Below, one piece after another: positions 42,581-51,775 of a stretch of DNA of 64,000 bases (positions within the stretch are counted from its first letter, which is position 1; the number at the start of each line of letters is the position of its first letter). This DNA is from Pelagihabitans sp963710535. GTDB lineage: Bacteria; Bacteroidota; Bacteroidia; Flavobacteriales; Flavobacteriaceae. The position numbers and the translations under genes are program-made. The stretch covers positions 558,001 through 622,000 of the forward strand of contig CAVQAW010000003.1 of assembly GCA_963710535.1 (NCBI GenBank), in the 5' to 3' direction. Under the pieces are notes generated by a model that did no database searches, was not told where the DNA came from, and saw only the letters and a program-made list of their open reading frames with translations.

Positions 42581-42835
42581 ATGAATCGAAGAATCAAACT
42601 GATATGGGACTTTAAAGGACCCATGGCCGGAAAGACGGCCGAACATCATGAAAAACACCTGAAAGAATATATACAGTCCGAACAACTACCGCTCCAGATC
42701 ACCGGCCATCGACATCTTGGTGAGATGCAAAGTTTGGCATTTATGGTGGTAGACGAGCGTGATATGATCAAGGTACGTGATGTCTTAAAACCCCATAGGG
42801 GCGAATTGTATGAAGCTTTGGGTCCAACGAAATAA
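42581..42835 (+). CDS. Small protein of unknown function (84 aa)
   Basis: The protein starts MNRRIKLIWDFKGPMAGKTA and contains a His-rich region (EHHEKHLKEYI and GHRHLGEM) and LAFMVVDERDMIKVRDVLKPHRGELYEAL. It has no signal peptide. The alternating strand and helix pattern suggests a small ferredoxin-like alpha/beta fold. I do not recognise a named family. It is followed after 7 bp by the serine hydrolase gene in the same direction, and the regular composition supports a real gene. Confidence 0.7.
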   Translation: MNRRIKLIWDFKGPMAGKTAEHHEKHLKEYIQSEQLPLQITGHRHLGEMQSLAFMVVDERDMIKVRDVLKPHRGELYEALGPTK

Positions 42836-42842
42836 TCGAAAC

Positions 42843-43985
42843 ATGATGCGGGCTAAGAAATACATACTCATTTTAGGGGTTGCGGCAATTTTCGCATCCT
42901 GTAAGACCGAACAGGCCCCCGGAAACCCTTTGGAACAGGTACTCGCCTCTACAAATCCAAAAATAAAGAGGGTAATTGACAGTCTTGAGCTTTACGAGGT
43001 GCAGATCAGATATACGCAGATCGATCGTCGCAACGACAAGATATTGTTCACTGATTATGACTTTCAGGTAAACTCCGACAACTATTTCTATCCTGCCAGC
43101 ACTGTAAAATTTCCCATTGCGGTGCTGGCCATGGAACGGTTGAACCAAACCGATTCCCTGAACAGGGATATCCGGTTTTACGTCGAAGGAGATTCGGTGG
43201 AATCGACCTTTGCCACCGATATCATCAAGATATTCACGGTAAGTGATAATGATGCCAACAATCGGCTGTTGGAATTTTTGGGCCAGGATGCCATCAACAA
43301 GGGGCTTGCCGATAAGGGCATCGGTCCGGTAAGAATATCGCACCGATTGGGGGTTCATTCCGATGACATGACCACCAAACCCTTGATCATCCATATGAAC
43401 GATACTACGCTTGGCACTACCCGTCCCACGTTCAATACAGAACCCAAGCCGTTGGCCTTGCAGAAAATCAAAAAAGGAATCGGCTATTATGAGGAGGATT
43501 CCTTGATCCACCAACCCTTCGATTTCAGCCTAAAAAACTATTATCCGGTGGATGCGCAATATGGTGTACTCAAGCGGATCATCTTTCCCGAACAGTTTCC
43601 CCAGGAACAACGGTTCGACCTGAGTGGTGAACAGCGCGATTTCGTACTCACCGCCATGCATACATTGCCCAGAAATGCAGGCTACGATCCGGTGGAATAT
43701 TACGACGGCTATTGTAAATTTTTTATGTATGGAGATACCAAGGAAGATATACCCGATCACATCAAAATATACAATAAAGTGGGGTTTGCCTACGGAACGC
43801 TCACCGATTGTGCCTATATAGTGGATTCTGCCAAAGGGATTGAATTTATGCTCACAGCGACCATTCTAGTGAACAAGGACGGTATTTTCAACGACGACCA
43901 TTACGAGTACGAAGAAGTGGGTATCCCTTTTTTGGCGGCTTTGGGCAGGGAATGCTATAACTACGAACTGAACAGGAAGAAATAA
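42843..43985 (+). CDS. Class A beta-lactamase-like serine hydrolase, lipoprotein
   Basis: The protein has 380 residues from ATG 42843 (MMRAKKYILILG). The longer frame from 42810 overlaps the upstream gene. A signal peptide ends in lipobox FASC. The penicillin-binding fold is shown by S-x-x-K (PASTVKFPIAVLAM), an SDN triad (TVSDNDANNRLLEFL), and a KVG-type third motif (YNKVGFAYGTLTD). The domain is usually called serine hydrolase or beta-lactamase2 in databases. True beta-lactamase activity cannot be told; a peptidoglycan-related role is as likely. Confidence 0.85.
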   Translation: MMRAKKYILILGVAAIFASCKTEQAPGNPLEQVLASTNPKIKRVIDSLELYEVQIRYTQIDRRNDKILFTDYDFQVNSDNYFYPASTVKFPIAVLAMERLNQTDSLNRDIRFYVEGDSVESTFATDIIKIFTVSDNDANNRLLEFLGQDAINKGLADKGIGPVRISHRLGVHSDDMTTKPLIIHMNDTTLGTTRPTFNTEPKPLALQKIKKGIGYYEEDSLIHQPFDFSLKNYYPVDAQYGVLKRIIFPEQFPQEQRFDLSGEQRDFVLTAMHTLPRNAGYDPVEYYDGYCKFFMYGDTKEDIPDHIKIYNKVGFAYGTLTDCAYIVDSAKGIEFMLTATILVNKDGIFNDDHYEYEEVGIPFLAALGRECYNYELNRKK

Positions 43986-43993
43986 CCAAGATC

Positions 43994-44509
43994 ATGGATC
44001 AACTGACTTTCGACGCTTTTACCAAAAAAATATTCATCAAGGCGCCCATTGATCAATTGTATAAGTGCTGGGCCACCTCTGAAGGTATCTGTTCCTGGTT
44101 TTTGAGGAATGCGCAATATACCTATGGAAACGAACAATCCAGGAAACCCGAAGAGCCCATCCAATCCGGGGACGAATATCTTTGGGAATGGCACAATTGG
44201 GACGTTCAGGAAACGGGGACGATATGGGTGGCGAACGGAGCAGACACCATCGAATTCAGTTTTGCCGGGAGTTGCAAGGTCAGGGTAACCTTGGAAGAAA
44301 AAAAATCCGCGGTGCTCGTGACACTGAGGCAATTTGAAATTCCCACCGATGACGGGAGCAAACTCAACATACACCATGGCTGCAGCAATGGTTGGACTTT
44401 CTGGTTGGCGAACCTTAAAGCGTACCTGGAGCATGGGATCTTGTTGAACGAGACAGAATTTGACCTTCGCAAAATCCCTCTGTCTGGTTTCGAGTTCGTG
44501 AACATGTAG
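43994..44509 (+). CDS. START/SRPBCC-domain protein (AHSA1-like)
   Basis: The 171-residue protein begins FTKKIFIKAPIDQLYKCWAT, typical of SRPBCC proteins, followed by GICSWFLRNAQYTYG and the C-terminal helix segment HGCSNGWTFWLANLKAYLEHG. The fold binds hydrophobic ligands in a central cavity. The ligand is unknown. It is 8 bp after the serine hydrolase gene and probably in its operon. Confidence 0.85.
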   Translation: MDQLTFDAFTKKIFIKAPIDQLYKCWATSEGICSWFLRNAQYTYGNEQSRKPEEPIQSGDEYLWEWHNWDVQETGTIWVANGADTIEFSFAGSCKVRVTLEEKKSAVLVTLRQFEIPTDDGSKLNIHHGCSNGWTFWLANLKAYLEHGILLNETEFDLRKIPLSGFEFVNM

Positions 44510-44669
44510 CATCAGGACAGTAATTGCCCGATACCGGCCCATAGGCTTTATCAGCACTTTTTTAAAGGAGGCAGGAAAATCAGGTGTACAACCAAGCACG
44601 GTACATCGCGCCCAAAATAGGGGCACCCTCCCCAAAACTTTGGCCATGAACAGCATGGATTATTTTGGA

Positions 44670-44677
44670 TACCTTTG
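44670..44677 (+). promoter_or_regulatory. -7 promoter box of the pseudouridine synthase gene
   Basis: TACCTTTG matches TAnnTTTG perfectly. It lies 41 bp before the ATG at 44719 and excludes the longer frame that begins upstream of it. The preceding 160 bp (44510-44669) hold no gene. Confidence 0.55.
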
Positions 44678-44718
44678 CTAAAATTGCTTTTATTCAGCTT
44701 AACTTTTTGACAATATCA

Positions 44719-45456
44719 ATGGAAGGGGCCAAACAAACCAGAATCAACAAATATCTCAGTGAAGCTGGATTTTGCTCCCGGAGGGAAGCCGATAAGCTTA
44801 TCGAACAGGGCCGGGTAACCTTGAATGGCAAGGTACCTGAAATGGGCACCAAAATCGTTCCCGGGGATGAAGTAAGGGTAGACGGCAAATTGATTACGGA
44901 ACGGGAGGAGGAAGCGGTTTATCTCGCATTCAACAAACCCGTGGGTGTCGTATGCACCACGGATACTGGGGTGGAAAAAGACAATATCATCGATTATATC
45001 AATTATCCCAAACGCATTTTTCCCATCGGCAGGTTGGACAAACCCAGTGAGGGGCTCATTTTTCTGACCAATGACGGCGACATTGTCAATAAGATTCTGC
45101 GGGCACGGAACCATCACGAAAAAGAATACATCGTAACCGTTGACAGACCGATTTCGGAAGATTTTTTGTTAAGGATGCGCGATGGTGTTCCCATACTTGA
45201 TACCGTCACCCGTAAATGTAAAGTCACACAAATCAGTGCTTACCAGTTTAAAATTGTGCTTACCCAAGGTCTGAACCGACAGATTAGAAGAATGTGCGAA
45301 TATCTAAACTACAATGTGACCGGCTTGAAACGTATTCGTATCATGAACGTAAAATTGGATATCCCGGTGGGCCAATGGCGCGACCTCACGGTTGATGAAC
45401 TTAAAGAAATCGACAGGTTGGTAGCCACTTCGTCCAAAACGCACGATGCCCCATAA
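44719..45456 (+). CDS. rluF: RluF/RsuA-family 23S rRNA pseudouridine synthase
   Basis: The protein has 245 residues from ATG 44719 (MEGAKQTRINKYLSEAGFCS). It has an N-terminal S4 RNA-binding domain (residues 8-65, GFCSRREADKLIEQGRVTLN) and the catalytic domain with GRLDKPSEGLIFLTNDG, whose Asp is the nucleophile, and LTQGLNRQIRRMCEYL. The family member is probably RluF (23S U2604) by length and motif, but RluB or RsuA cannot be fully excluded. Confidence 0.88.
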   Translation: MEGAKQTRINKYLSEAGFCSRREADKLIEQGRVTLNGKVPEMGTKIVPGDEVRVDGKLITEREEEAVYLAFNKPVGVVCTTDTGVEKDNIIDYINYPKRIFPIGRLDKPSEGLIFLTNDGDIVNKILRARNHHEKEYIVTVDRPISEDFLLRMRDGVPILDTVTRKCKVTQISAYQFKIVLTQGLNRQIRRMCEYLNYNVTGLKRIRIMNVKLDIPVGQWRDLTVDELKEIDRLVATSSKTHDAP

Positions 45457-45708
45457 ATTATTCGGCAAAATTTTGCACGCCGGCCACCCTTCCAAATTTT
45501 CCGGGAAAGGCAATGGAAGTGATCAAAGGCATTTCGAAATCCAATGCCAAACCACCTTCCAAAAAAAAGTGACGGGTCATTGGCATATTGCCATCAACTT
45601 GATAAAACAGAGCGAAGGAACTTCATTCCATTTATAATAACATTAACATGAAAATACCCCAATAATCACTAACTTTAAGTAAAAAGTAGCAAAAAAAAAA
45701 GAAAGAAC
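45457..45708. other. Intergenic stretch with a promoter box
   Basis: These 252 bp hold no supported gene. A -7 box TAACTTTA (45670-45677) lies 31 bp before the next ATG and is preceded by AT-rich DNA. Confidence 0.5.
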
Positions 45709-47034
45709 ATGAAACGATTGATGAATACCCTAAAACAATTGCCGCTGTTGGCCCTCATTTTGATTTTTGGATTTGGGACAACGCAGAAGATGCATGCGGC
45801 ATACCTTTTTCAACAGTTGCCGCAAGATAATTCCTTTAACCAATACAAGGGCGAGGTATTGGATGCGGAAAACAAGAAACCGTTGGTGTTCGCCTCCATT
45901 TCCATCCAAGATTCCAATATAAGCACCATCAGTAATTCAGAAGGGGAATTTTCCTTGAAAGTGCCCAAGACAGAAACGGAAGGCAATGTCATCATTTCCT
46001 TTTTGGGCTATAAAACGATCATTATGCCACTTGCCCAACTCAAAGAGGACAACAATAGCATTTTGATGGAAGTATCGGTAGTCCAATTATCGGAAGTCAA
46101 CCTTGCCGTGCCCAAAGATGCCAAGGCACTGGTGCGGGAAATGCTCAGGAGGAAAGGGGACAACTATTTGGAAGACCCTACACTGATGACTGCATTTTAT
46201 AGGGAAACCATCAAGAGGCGCAAAAAAAACGTATCCTTGTCAGAAGCGGTGGTCAACATCTATAAAACCTCCTATTCCTCGGACCGGAAAGATGCCGTTC
46301 AACTCTACAAGGCGCGAAAAAGCACCGATTACACCAAATTGGATACTGTTGCCTTAAAGCTTCAAGGCGGGCCTTTCAATGCGCTTTTTGTGGATATCAT
46401 GAAGTATCCCGAATACATTTTTACCGATGAATCCATAGAAGACTACACTTTCAGCTTTGACCGATCGACCATGGTGAACGATCGCTTGCTCTATGTGGTT
46501 GATTTCAGGCAAAGGGCCAATGTCAATGAGCCACTTTATGTCGGAAAACTCTATATCGATGCCACGAAAAAGGTACTCACCAGCGCCATCTACAATATGA
46601 ACATTACCGATAGGGATGAGGCTGCCCGGTTATTTGTCCGTAAAAAGCCAGCCAAGGCCTCTGTTTGGCCAACGGAAGTCGCTTACCGGGTAGATTACCG
46701 GGAAAAGGATGGCCGGTGGTACTATGGCTACAGCAATGTGCTTCTGGAATTTAAAATCAATTGGGACGATAAATTGTTCAATTCGGTATACAGCCTGTCC
46801 TGTGAAATGGCGGTGACCGACTGGGAGAAAAATTTAGAGGGCACCTTGCCAAAATCCAAGGATAGGGTAAGATCGTCGATGATCCTCAACGACGAAGCCA
46901 TCGGATTCGCAGATCCCGATTTCTGGGGAGAATTCAATATTATCGAACCTGAAAAATCGATAGAATCGGCCATCAAGAAAATACAGCGCCAGTTAAAAAG
47001 GTCTAAAGATCAAGGCGGTACCTCAACGCCCTGA
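45709..47034 (+). CDS. Envelope protein with carboxypeptidase-regulatory-like domain
   Basis: The 441-residue protein has a signal peptide (about residues 1-35, MKRLMNTLKQLPLLALILIF). Residues 45-130 form a CarboxypepD_reg-like beta-sandwich (YKGEVLDAENKKPLVFASISI, then SNSEGEFSLKVP), as in TonB-dependent receptors and related proteins. The remainder is a large beta-rich domain of unknown function typical of Bacteroidetes surface proteins. No plug or barrel follows. An ATG at 45721 is an alternative start. Promoter box TAACTTTA at 45670. Confidence 0.85.
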   Translation: MKRLMNTLKQLPLLALILIFGFGTTQKMHAAYLFQQLPQDNSFNQYKGEVLDAENKKPLVFASISIQDSNISTISNSEGEFSLKVPKTETEGNVIISFLGYKTIIMPLAQLKEDNNSILMEVSVVQLSEVNLAVPKDAKALVREMLRRKGDNYLEDPTLMTAFYRETIKRRKKNVSLSEAVVNIYKTSYSSDRKDAVQLYKARKSTDYTKLDTVALKLQGGPFNALFVDIMKYPEYIFTDESIEDYTFSFDRSTMVNDRLLYVVDFRQRANVNEPLYVGKLYIDATKKVLTSAIYNMNITDRDEAARLFVRKKPAKASVWPTEVAYRVDYREKDGRWYYGYSNVLLEFKINWDDKLFNSVYSLSCEMAVTDWEKNLEGTLPKSKDRVRSSMILNDEAIGFADPDFWGEFNIIEPEKSIESAIKKIQRQLKRSKDQGGTSTP

Positions 47035-47055
47035 ACCCTATAAAGAATTGCCATC

Positions 47056-47090
47056 AAAAAGCCACTGTTGCGATATAACGGTGGCTTTTT
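47056..47090. terminator. Bidirectional terminator between the envelope protein gene and recQ
   Basis: AAAAAGCCACTGTT (47056-47069) pairs with AACGGTGGCTTTTT (47077-47090) with one G-T wobble. The A and T flanks give tails both ways, as fits the convergent genes. Confidence 0.8.
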
Positions 47091-47128
47091 ATGTTTGTGG
47101 CAGAAAATACCCTCGAGCAGGTATTATA

Positions 47129-49342
47129 TCAATTGGCTACCTCGCTGATGAATTTGAGGCGATAGAGCCGGAGTTCATCATCATCATAATCGCCATCGAA
47201 TTCGGCAAGGGCCTCCTCTATGCCATCGGTCTCGGCCTCGAGGAAGTACTCGTGCATTTCCTCCTGTTGTTCCTCATCGAGTATTTCATCGATCCAATAC
47301 CCTAGGTTCAATTTGGTGCCGCTATAAACGATCTGTTCCATTTCCTTGATCAGTTCGGGCAGTTCAATACCTTTCGCAGAGGCAATATCGTCGAGTGGCA
47401 GCTTTCTGTCAACATTTTGTATGATATACAGTTTTAAGGCGGAATTGGCCCCTGTGGTCTTGACGACAAGGTCATCGGGCCTTAGAATATCATTGTCTTC
47501 AACATAGGCCGCAATAAAATCAACAAAGGGTGTGCCGTATTTTTTGGCCTTACCTTCCCCGACCCCATAAATATTCTGCAGTTCGTCAATTGAAATAGGG
47601 TATTTCAAGGCCATATCATCTAAAGAAGGGTCTTGGAACACCACAAAAGGGGGTACCCCCAACTTATCGGCCTGGGATTTCCTCAGGTCTTTGAGCTGTT
47701 TCAACAAATTTTCGTCAATGACGCCCCCACCTTTGGCGGCGCTGACAATCGCATCGTTCTGTTCCGCCCCGTAAACGTGGTCTTTGGTCATCATGAAAGA
47801 CTCAGGCCGTTCCAAGAATGCCCTACCCTTATCGGTGACATGCAAAATACCGTATTGTTCGATTTCCTTGTTCAACAGGCCAGCTACCAGCACCTGTCTG
47901 ATAAGCGCCATCCAGTACCCTTTGTCATGGTCGGCCCCGATACCGAATACATCCTTCTCATTGGTTTTATGCGAGGCGATCATGGCATTCACCTTGCCTA
48001 TCAAGGTCTTGACCACTTCTTTTGACTTAAACTTTTCATTGGTGGCCTGAACCACCTGGATCAATTTTACCACATTGTCTTTCGCTTCCTCTTTTTCCTT
48101 TGGGTTACGGACGTTATCGTCCATATCGGCACCTTTGCCTTTCACCTCATCAAATTCTTCCCCGAAATAATGCAGGATAAACTTTCTGCGCGACATGGAG
48201 GTTTCGGCATAGGCAACCACTTCCTGCAACAGGGCATTTCCGATTTCCTGTTCGGCCACCGGCTTGCCCGACATGAATTTTTCCAATTTCTCGATGTCCT
48301 TGTAGGAATAGAACGCCAGACAATGGCCCTCGCCTCCATCTCGACCGGCACGACCTGTTTCCTGATAATAACTTTCGATACTTTTTGGGATATCGTGATG
48401 GATCACAAAACGAACGTCAGGTTTATCGATACCCATTCCAAAAGCGATTGTTGCCACCACCACATCAACATCCTGCATCAAGAACATATCTTGGTATTTC
48501 GAGCGGGTCTTGGCATCAAATCCCGCATGATAGGGCACTGCACTGACACCATTGACCTGCAATACCTGGGCCAGTTCTTCGACCCTTTTGCGGCTCAAGC
48601 AATAAATGATGCCCGATTTACCGGCATTTTTTTTGACGAAACGTATGATGTCGGAATCGACATCTATGGTCTTCGGCCTTACCTCATAGTACAAATTGGG
48701 CCTGTTGAAAGACTCCTTGAACAATTTCGCATCCGGGATACCCAGATTCTTTACGATATCTTCCTGTACCTTGGGCGTTGCCGTGGCGGTAAGGGCGATA
48801 ATGGGGATATCGCTGCCCAAACGATCCACGATCGACCGCAGGTTGCGGTATTCCGGTCTGAAATCGTGCCCCCATTCGGAAATGCAGTGCGCTTCATCCA
48901 CTGCCAGAAATGTAATCTTAACCGATTGCAAAAAATCGACATATTCTTCCTTGGTCAAAGACTCGGGGGCAACATAAAGCAATTTTGTAATGCCATTGCT
49001 AATATCTTCCTTTACCTGTTTGATCTCGGATTTGTTCAGGGAAGAATTCAACACATGGGCGATGCCATTTTCGGAAGAAATTCCGCGCATCGCATCGACC
49101 TGGTTCTTCATCAGGGCGATCAATGGCGAAACGACTATGGCGGTACCTTCCTGCATCAGTGCCGGAAGTTGGTAACAAAGCGATTTGCCACCACCTGTGG
49201 GCATGATGACGAAAGTATTCCTGCGTTTCAGTAAATGTTGGACCACTTCCTCTTGAAGACCTTTGAATTGGGAGAAGCCGAAATATTGTTTTAATGGAGC
49301 GCGAAGATCTATTTCTTTCAAAACTATCTGTTCCTTTAACAT
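47129..49342 (-). CDS. recQ: RecQ ATP-dependent DNA helicase
   Basis: The 737-residue protein has Walker A MPTGGGKSLCYQLP, the DEAH motif LAVDEAHCISEWGHDFRPEY, motif IV-VI (YHAGFDAKTRSKYQ, FGMGIDKPDVRFVIH, QETGRAGRDG), an RQC region and an HRDC domain (about 520-600). The RQC zinc cysteines of classical RecQ are missing; the stretch after MSRRKFILHYFGEEFD contains no Cys. A strongly acidic C-terminus follows. It unwinds 3'-5' and acts in recombination repair. Function is probably retained with a zinc-less RQC fold. Confidence 0.95.
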   Translation of the reverse strand: MLKEQIVLKEIDLRAPLKQYFGFSQFKGLQEEVVQHLLKRRNTFVIMPTGGGKSLCYQLPALMQEGTAIVVSPLIALMKNQVDAMRGISSENGIAHVLNSSLNKSEIKQVKEDISNGITKLLYVAPESLTKEEYVDFLQSVKITFLAVDEAHCISEWGHDFRPEYRNLRSIVDRLGSDIPIIALTATATPKVQEDIVKNLGIPDAKLFKESFNRPNLYYEVRPKTIDVDSDIIRFVKKNAGKSGIIYCLSRKRVEELAQVLQVNGVSAVPYHAGFDAKTRSKYQDMFLMQDVDVVVATIAFGMGIDKPDVRFVIHHDIPKSIESYYQETGRAGRDGGEGHCLAFYSYKDIEKLEKFMSGKPVAEQEIGNALLQEVVAYAETSMSRRKFILHYFGEEFDEVKGKGADMDDNVRNPKEKEEAKDNVVKLIQVVQATNEKFKSKEVVKTLIGKVNAMIASHKTNEKDVFGIGADHDKGYWMALIRQVLVAGLLNKEIEQYGILHVTDKGRAFLERPESFMMTKDHVYGAEQNDAIVSAAKGGGVIDENLLKQLKDLRKSQADKLGVPPFVVFQDPSLDDMALKYPISIDELQNIYGVGEGKAKKYGTPFVDFIAAYVEDNDILRPDDLVVKTTGANSALKLYIIQNVDRKLPLDDIASAKGIELPELIKEMEQIVYSGTKLNLGYWIDEILDEEQQEEMHEYFLEAETDGIEEALAEFDGDYDDDELRLYRLKFISEVAN

Positions 49343-49455
49343 TTTGAATTAAAGCGATTATTGATTAAAGTATTCTCTTAAGATACGAATTTTTGGTGTT
49401 TTATGGTCTTCGATCGCGGTATTTCATTTTGTTGCGATTTAAATCGGCCATAACT

Positions 49456-49473
49456 TAAGTTTGTGTAATTTTG
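49456..49473 (+). promoter_or_regulatory. Promoter box(es) of the kdsD-tatC-lptB cluster
   Basis: TAAGTTTG (49456-49463) matches TAnnTTTG perfectly, and TAATTTTG (49466-49473) overlaps the following region as a second candidate. The coding start lies about 58-68 bp downstream. Confidence 0.5.
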
Positions 49474-49530
49474 TTATCTTAAATATAGTACAAACTTTTA
49501 GCACCGCAATCACATAATTTTGTTAAACCA

Positions 49531-50496
49531 TTGAAGGATACCAAGGCTATTCTTGACATCGCAAAAAAAACCATTATAATGCAGAGTGAGTCGATAAAAC
49601 ATTTATCCGACCTACTCGATGAGGGGTTCTCCAATGCCGTAGAATGCATTTTGCGATCCGAAGGCAGGGTCATCGTGTCCGGTATCGGCAAAAGCGCCAT
49701 CATCGCTTCAAAAATTGCGGCCACCCTAAATTCGACCGGTACCCCATCCATTTTTATGCACGCCGGCGACGCCATTCATGGAGACCTCGGCACCATTCAG
49801 GAGAAAGACACCGTGATCTGTATTTCAAAAAGCGGAAGTACCCCGGAAATCAAAATGCTCGTCCCTCTGATCAAAAGGGGCAAGAACAAGCTCATCGGCA
49901 TGACCGGCAATCCGGATTCCTTTCTGGGGCAACAGGCCGATTTTATCTTGAATACCTTTGTGGAGAAGGAAGCATGCCCAAACAACCTGGCCCCCACGAC
50001 CAGTACCACGGCCCAATTGGTCATGGGCGATGCCCTTGCCATATGCCTGTTGGAACTCAAAGGCTTCAGCAGCAAGGATTTTGCCAAATACCACCCCGGC
50101 GGGGCGCTCGGCAAACGGCTTTACCTCAGGGTAGCCGATATCGTGACCACGAATCAAAAGCCTCAGGTAGATGTGGATTCCGATATCAAAAAAGTCATCG
50201 TTGAAATTTCAGAAAAAATGCTGGGCGTTACCGCCGTGCTCAAGGATGGCCTTATCGTCGGTGTGGTTACCGATGGGGATATCAGAAGAATGTTGAACAA
50301 ATACGATTCGATCAACGGGCTCACCGCAAAGGATATCATGACCTCAAATCCCAAGACCATCGAAACGGACGTCTTGGCAATAAAGGCTTTGGAGCTGATG
50401 CAGGACAAGGGCATTTCCCAGCTGCTGGCCAAGGACGGCGATGCCTATGAAGGGGTCGTACATTTACACAACCTAATTAACGAGGGAATACTTTAA
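49531..50496 (+). CDS. kdsD: KdsD/KpsF, arabinose-5-phosphate isomerase
   Basis: The protein has 321 residues from a TTG start (49531). No in-frame ATG lies upstream, and the ATG at 49579 would cut the conserved N-terminal helix (ILDIAKKTIIMQSESI). The SIS domain (about 35-170) has SGIGKSAIIASKIAATLNST and CISKSGSTPEIK, followed by two CBS domains (200-321). It makes D-arabinose 5-phosphate for Kdo in lipopolysaccharide. It shares one base with tatC, and lptB lies in the same cluster. Confidence 0.93.
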   Translation: MKDTKAILDIAKKTIIMQSESIKHLSDLLDEGFSNAVECILRSEGRVIVSGIGKSAIIASKIAATLNSTGTPSIFMHAGDAIHGDLGTIQEKDTVICISKSGSTPEIKMLVPLIKRGKNKLIGMTGNPDSFLGQQADFILNTFVEKEACPNNLAPTTSTTAQLVMGDALAICLLELKGFSSKDFAKYHPGGALGKRLYLRVADIVTTNQKPQVDVDSDIKKVIVEISEKMLGVTAVLKDGLIVGVVTDGDIRRMLNKYDSINGLTAKDIMTSNPKTIETDVLAIKALELMQDKGISQLLAKDGDAYEGVVHLHNLINEGIL

Positions 50497-51347
50497 TGGC
50501 AAAAAAACAAACCAAAGCCCATAATGAAATGTCCTTTTTGGACCATTTGGAAGAGCTGCGATGGCATCTGATCCGTTCCACGATTGCCGTGGTGGTCATT
50601 GGTTCCATCGCCTTTTTAATGAAAGATTTCATCTTCGATACTGTCATTTTCGGACCAAAAAAACCCGATTTTCCTACCTATGCGGTCTTTTGCAAATTCT
50701 CAAAAATGCTGGGCTTCAGCGAAGCTTTTTGTGGCAGCGAGCCCCTTTTTCGCTTGCAAAGTAGGGAAATGGCAGGGCAGTTTTCGGCGCATATCTGGAC
50801 TTCCATCTGGGCGGGATTTATCGTGGGGTTCCCATACATCCTCTATGAACTTTGGCGTTTTATCAGTCCGGGGCTTTACGAAAAAGAAAGAAAGAGCTCA
50901 CGCGGCTTTATCTTCATCGCTTCCTTTTTATTTTTTCTGGGGGTGCTTTTTGGGTATTATGTGGTCGCCCCGCTATCCATCAATTTCCTGGGCAGCTATA
51001 CCATCAGTAAAGAAGTGTTCAATGATATCGACATTGCTTCCTATATTTCAACCGTAAGGGCCTCGGTCATTGCGTGTGGTCTGGTCTTTGAACTTCCGAT
51101 CATCATCTATTTCCTCACAAAGGTCGGCCTGGTAACCCCTGCCATCTTGAAAAAATATCGTAAAATTTCATTGGTTGTGGTGCTGATCGTATCGGCGGTG
51201 ATCACCCCGCCCGACGTTGCCAGCCAAATAATCGTCGCCATACCCATTTTAATCCTGTACCAAGCCAGTATCTATATTTCCGCCTATGTTTTGAGGCAGG
51301 AAGCCAAAAAAGAACGAAAAGCGAATAAGAATGTCAAACCAAGTTGA
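50496..51347 (+). CDS. tatC: TatC, twin-arginine translocase core subunit
   Basis: The 283-residue protein has six membrane helices and the TatC signature SFLDHLEELRWHLIRSTIAV at the N-terminus. The central GFIVGFPYILYELWRFISPGLYEKE and the GVLFGYYVVAPLSINFL segments are conserved. It recognises twin-arginine signals; the oxidoreductase at 63410 has one. tatA/B are elsewhere. It overlaps kdsD by one base and the CMD gene by 17 bp. Confidence 0.95.
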   Translation: MAKKQTKAHNEMSFLDHLEELRWHLIRSTIAVVVIGSIAFLMKDFIFDTVIFGPKKPDFPTYAVFCKFSKMLGFSEAFCGSEPLFRLQSREMAGQFSAHIWTSIWAGFIVGFPYILYELWRFISPGLYEKERKSSRGFIFIASFLFFLGVLFGYYVVAPLSINFLGSYTISKEVFNDIDIASYISTVRASVIACGLVFELPIIIYFLTKVGLVTPAILKKYRKISLVVVLIVSAVITPPDVASQIIVAIPILILYQASIYISAYVLRQEAKKERKANKNVKPS

Positions 51348-51681
51348 GGAATTCAATGCCTACCGTTCAAGGATGAACGAAAAGCTGTTGTCCGATAACA
51401 ATAAGATCATCAAGCGAATTTTTAATTTAGACACCAACGCCTATGCCGCAGGTGCGCTCGACGTGAAAACCAAAGAGCTTTTGGGCTTGGTGGCCTCGGC
51501 CGTGCTGCGTTGCGATGATTGTGTAAAGTATCATCTGGAAACCTGTTTTAAGGAAGGGGCCACCAAGGAAGAAGTAATGGAAACTCTGGGAATAGCGACC
51601 CTTGTTGGAGGTACCATCGTGGTGCCTCACTTACGAAGGGCTTACGAATTTTGGGAGGCATTGGAAGCCCAAGAAGGTTAA
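51331..51681 (+). CDS. Carboxymuconolactone decarboxylase / AhpD-like family protein
   Basis: The 116-residue protein is all-helical with the CMD core LLGLVASAVLRCDDCVKYHLETCFKEG and a C-x2-C motif (RCDDC). CxxC members of this family are thiol-dependent peroxide or redox proteins like AhpD. It overlaps the tatC end by 17 bp and sits before lptB, a position conserved in flavobacteria, so it may help maintain envelope redox balance. That role is inferred. Confidence 0.88.
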   Translation: MSNQVEEFNAYRSRMNEKLLSDNNKIIKRIFNLDTNAYAAGALDVKTKELLGLVASAVLRCDDCVKYHLETCFKEGATKEEVMETLGIATLVGGTIVVPHLRRAYEFWEALEAQEG

Positions 51682-51775
51682 AAAAACGGTAATTGTTTTT
51701 GGTTAGGGACCTTAAAGTTTAGTTTTGGTCTGCGGAAAGCGGAAACATCGTGACAGCGAACAGGAAAATGCAAAC

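Noticed and set aside
42348..42584. 78-codon plus-strand frame before the 84-aa gene
   Set aside because: No recognisable fold or family, unusual composition, and it covers most of a divergent promoter region.
45446..45637. 63-codon frame after the pseudouridine synthase gene
   Set aside because: Overlaps the gene end and has no conserved pattern.
48170..49234. 354-codon frame opposite recQ
   Set aside because: Antisense shadow of a strongly conserved gene; composition is that of a reversed coding strand.
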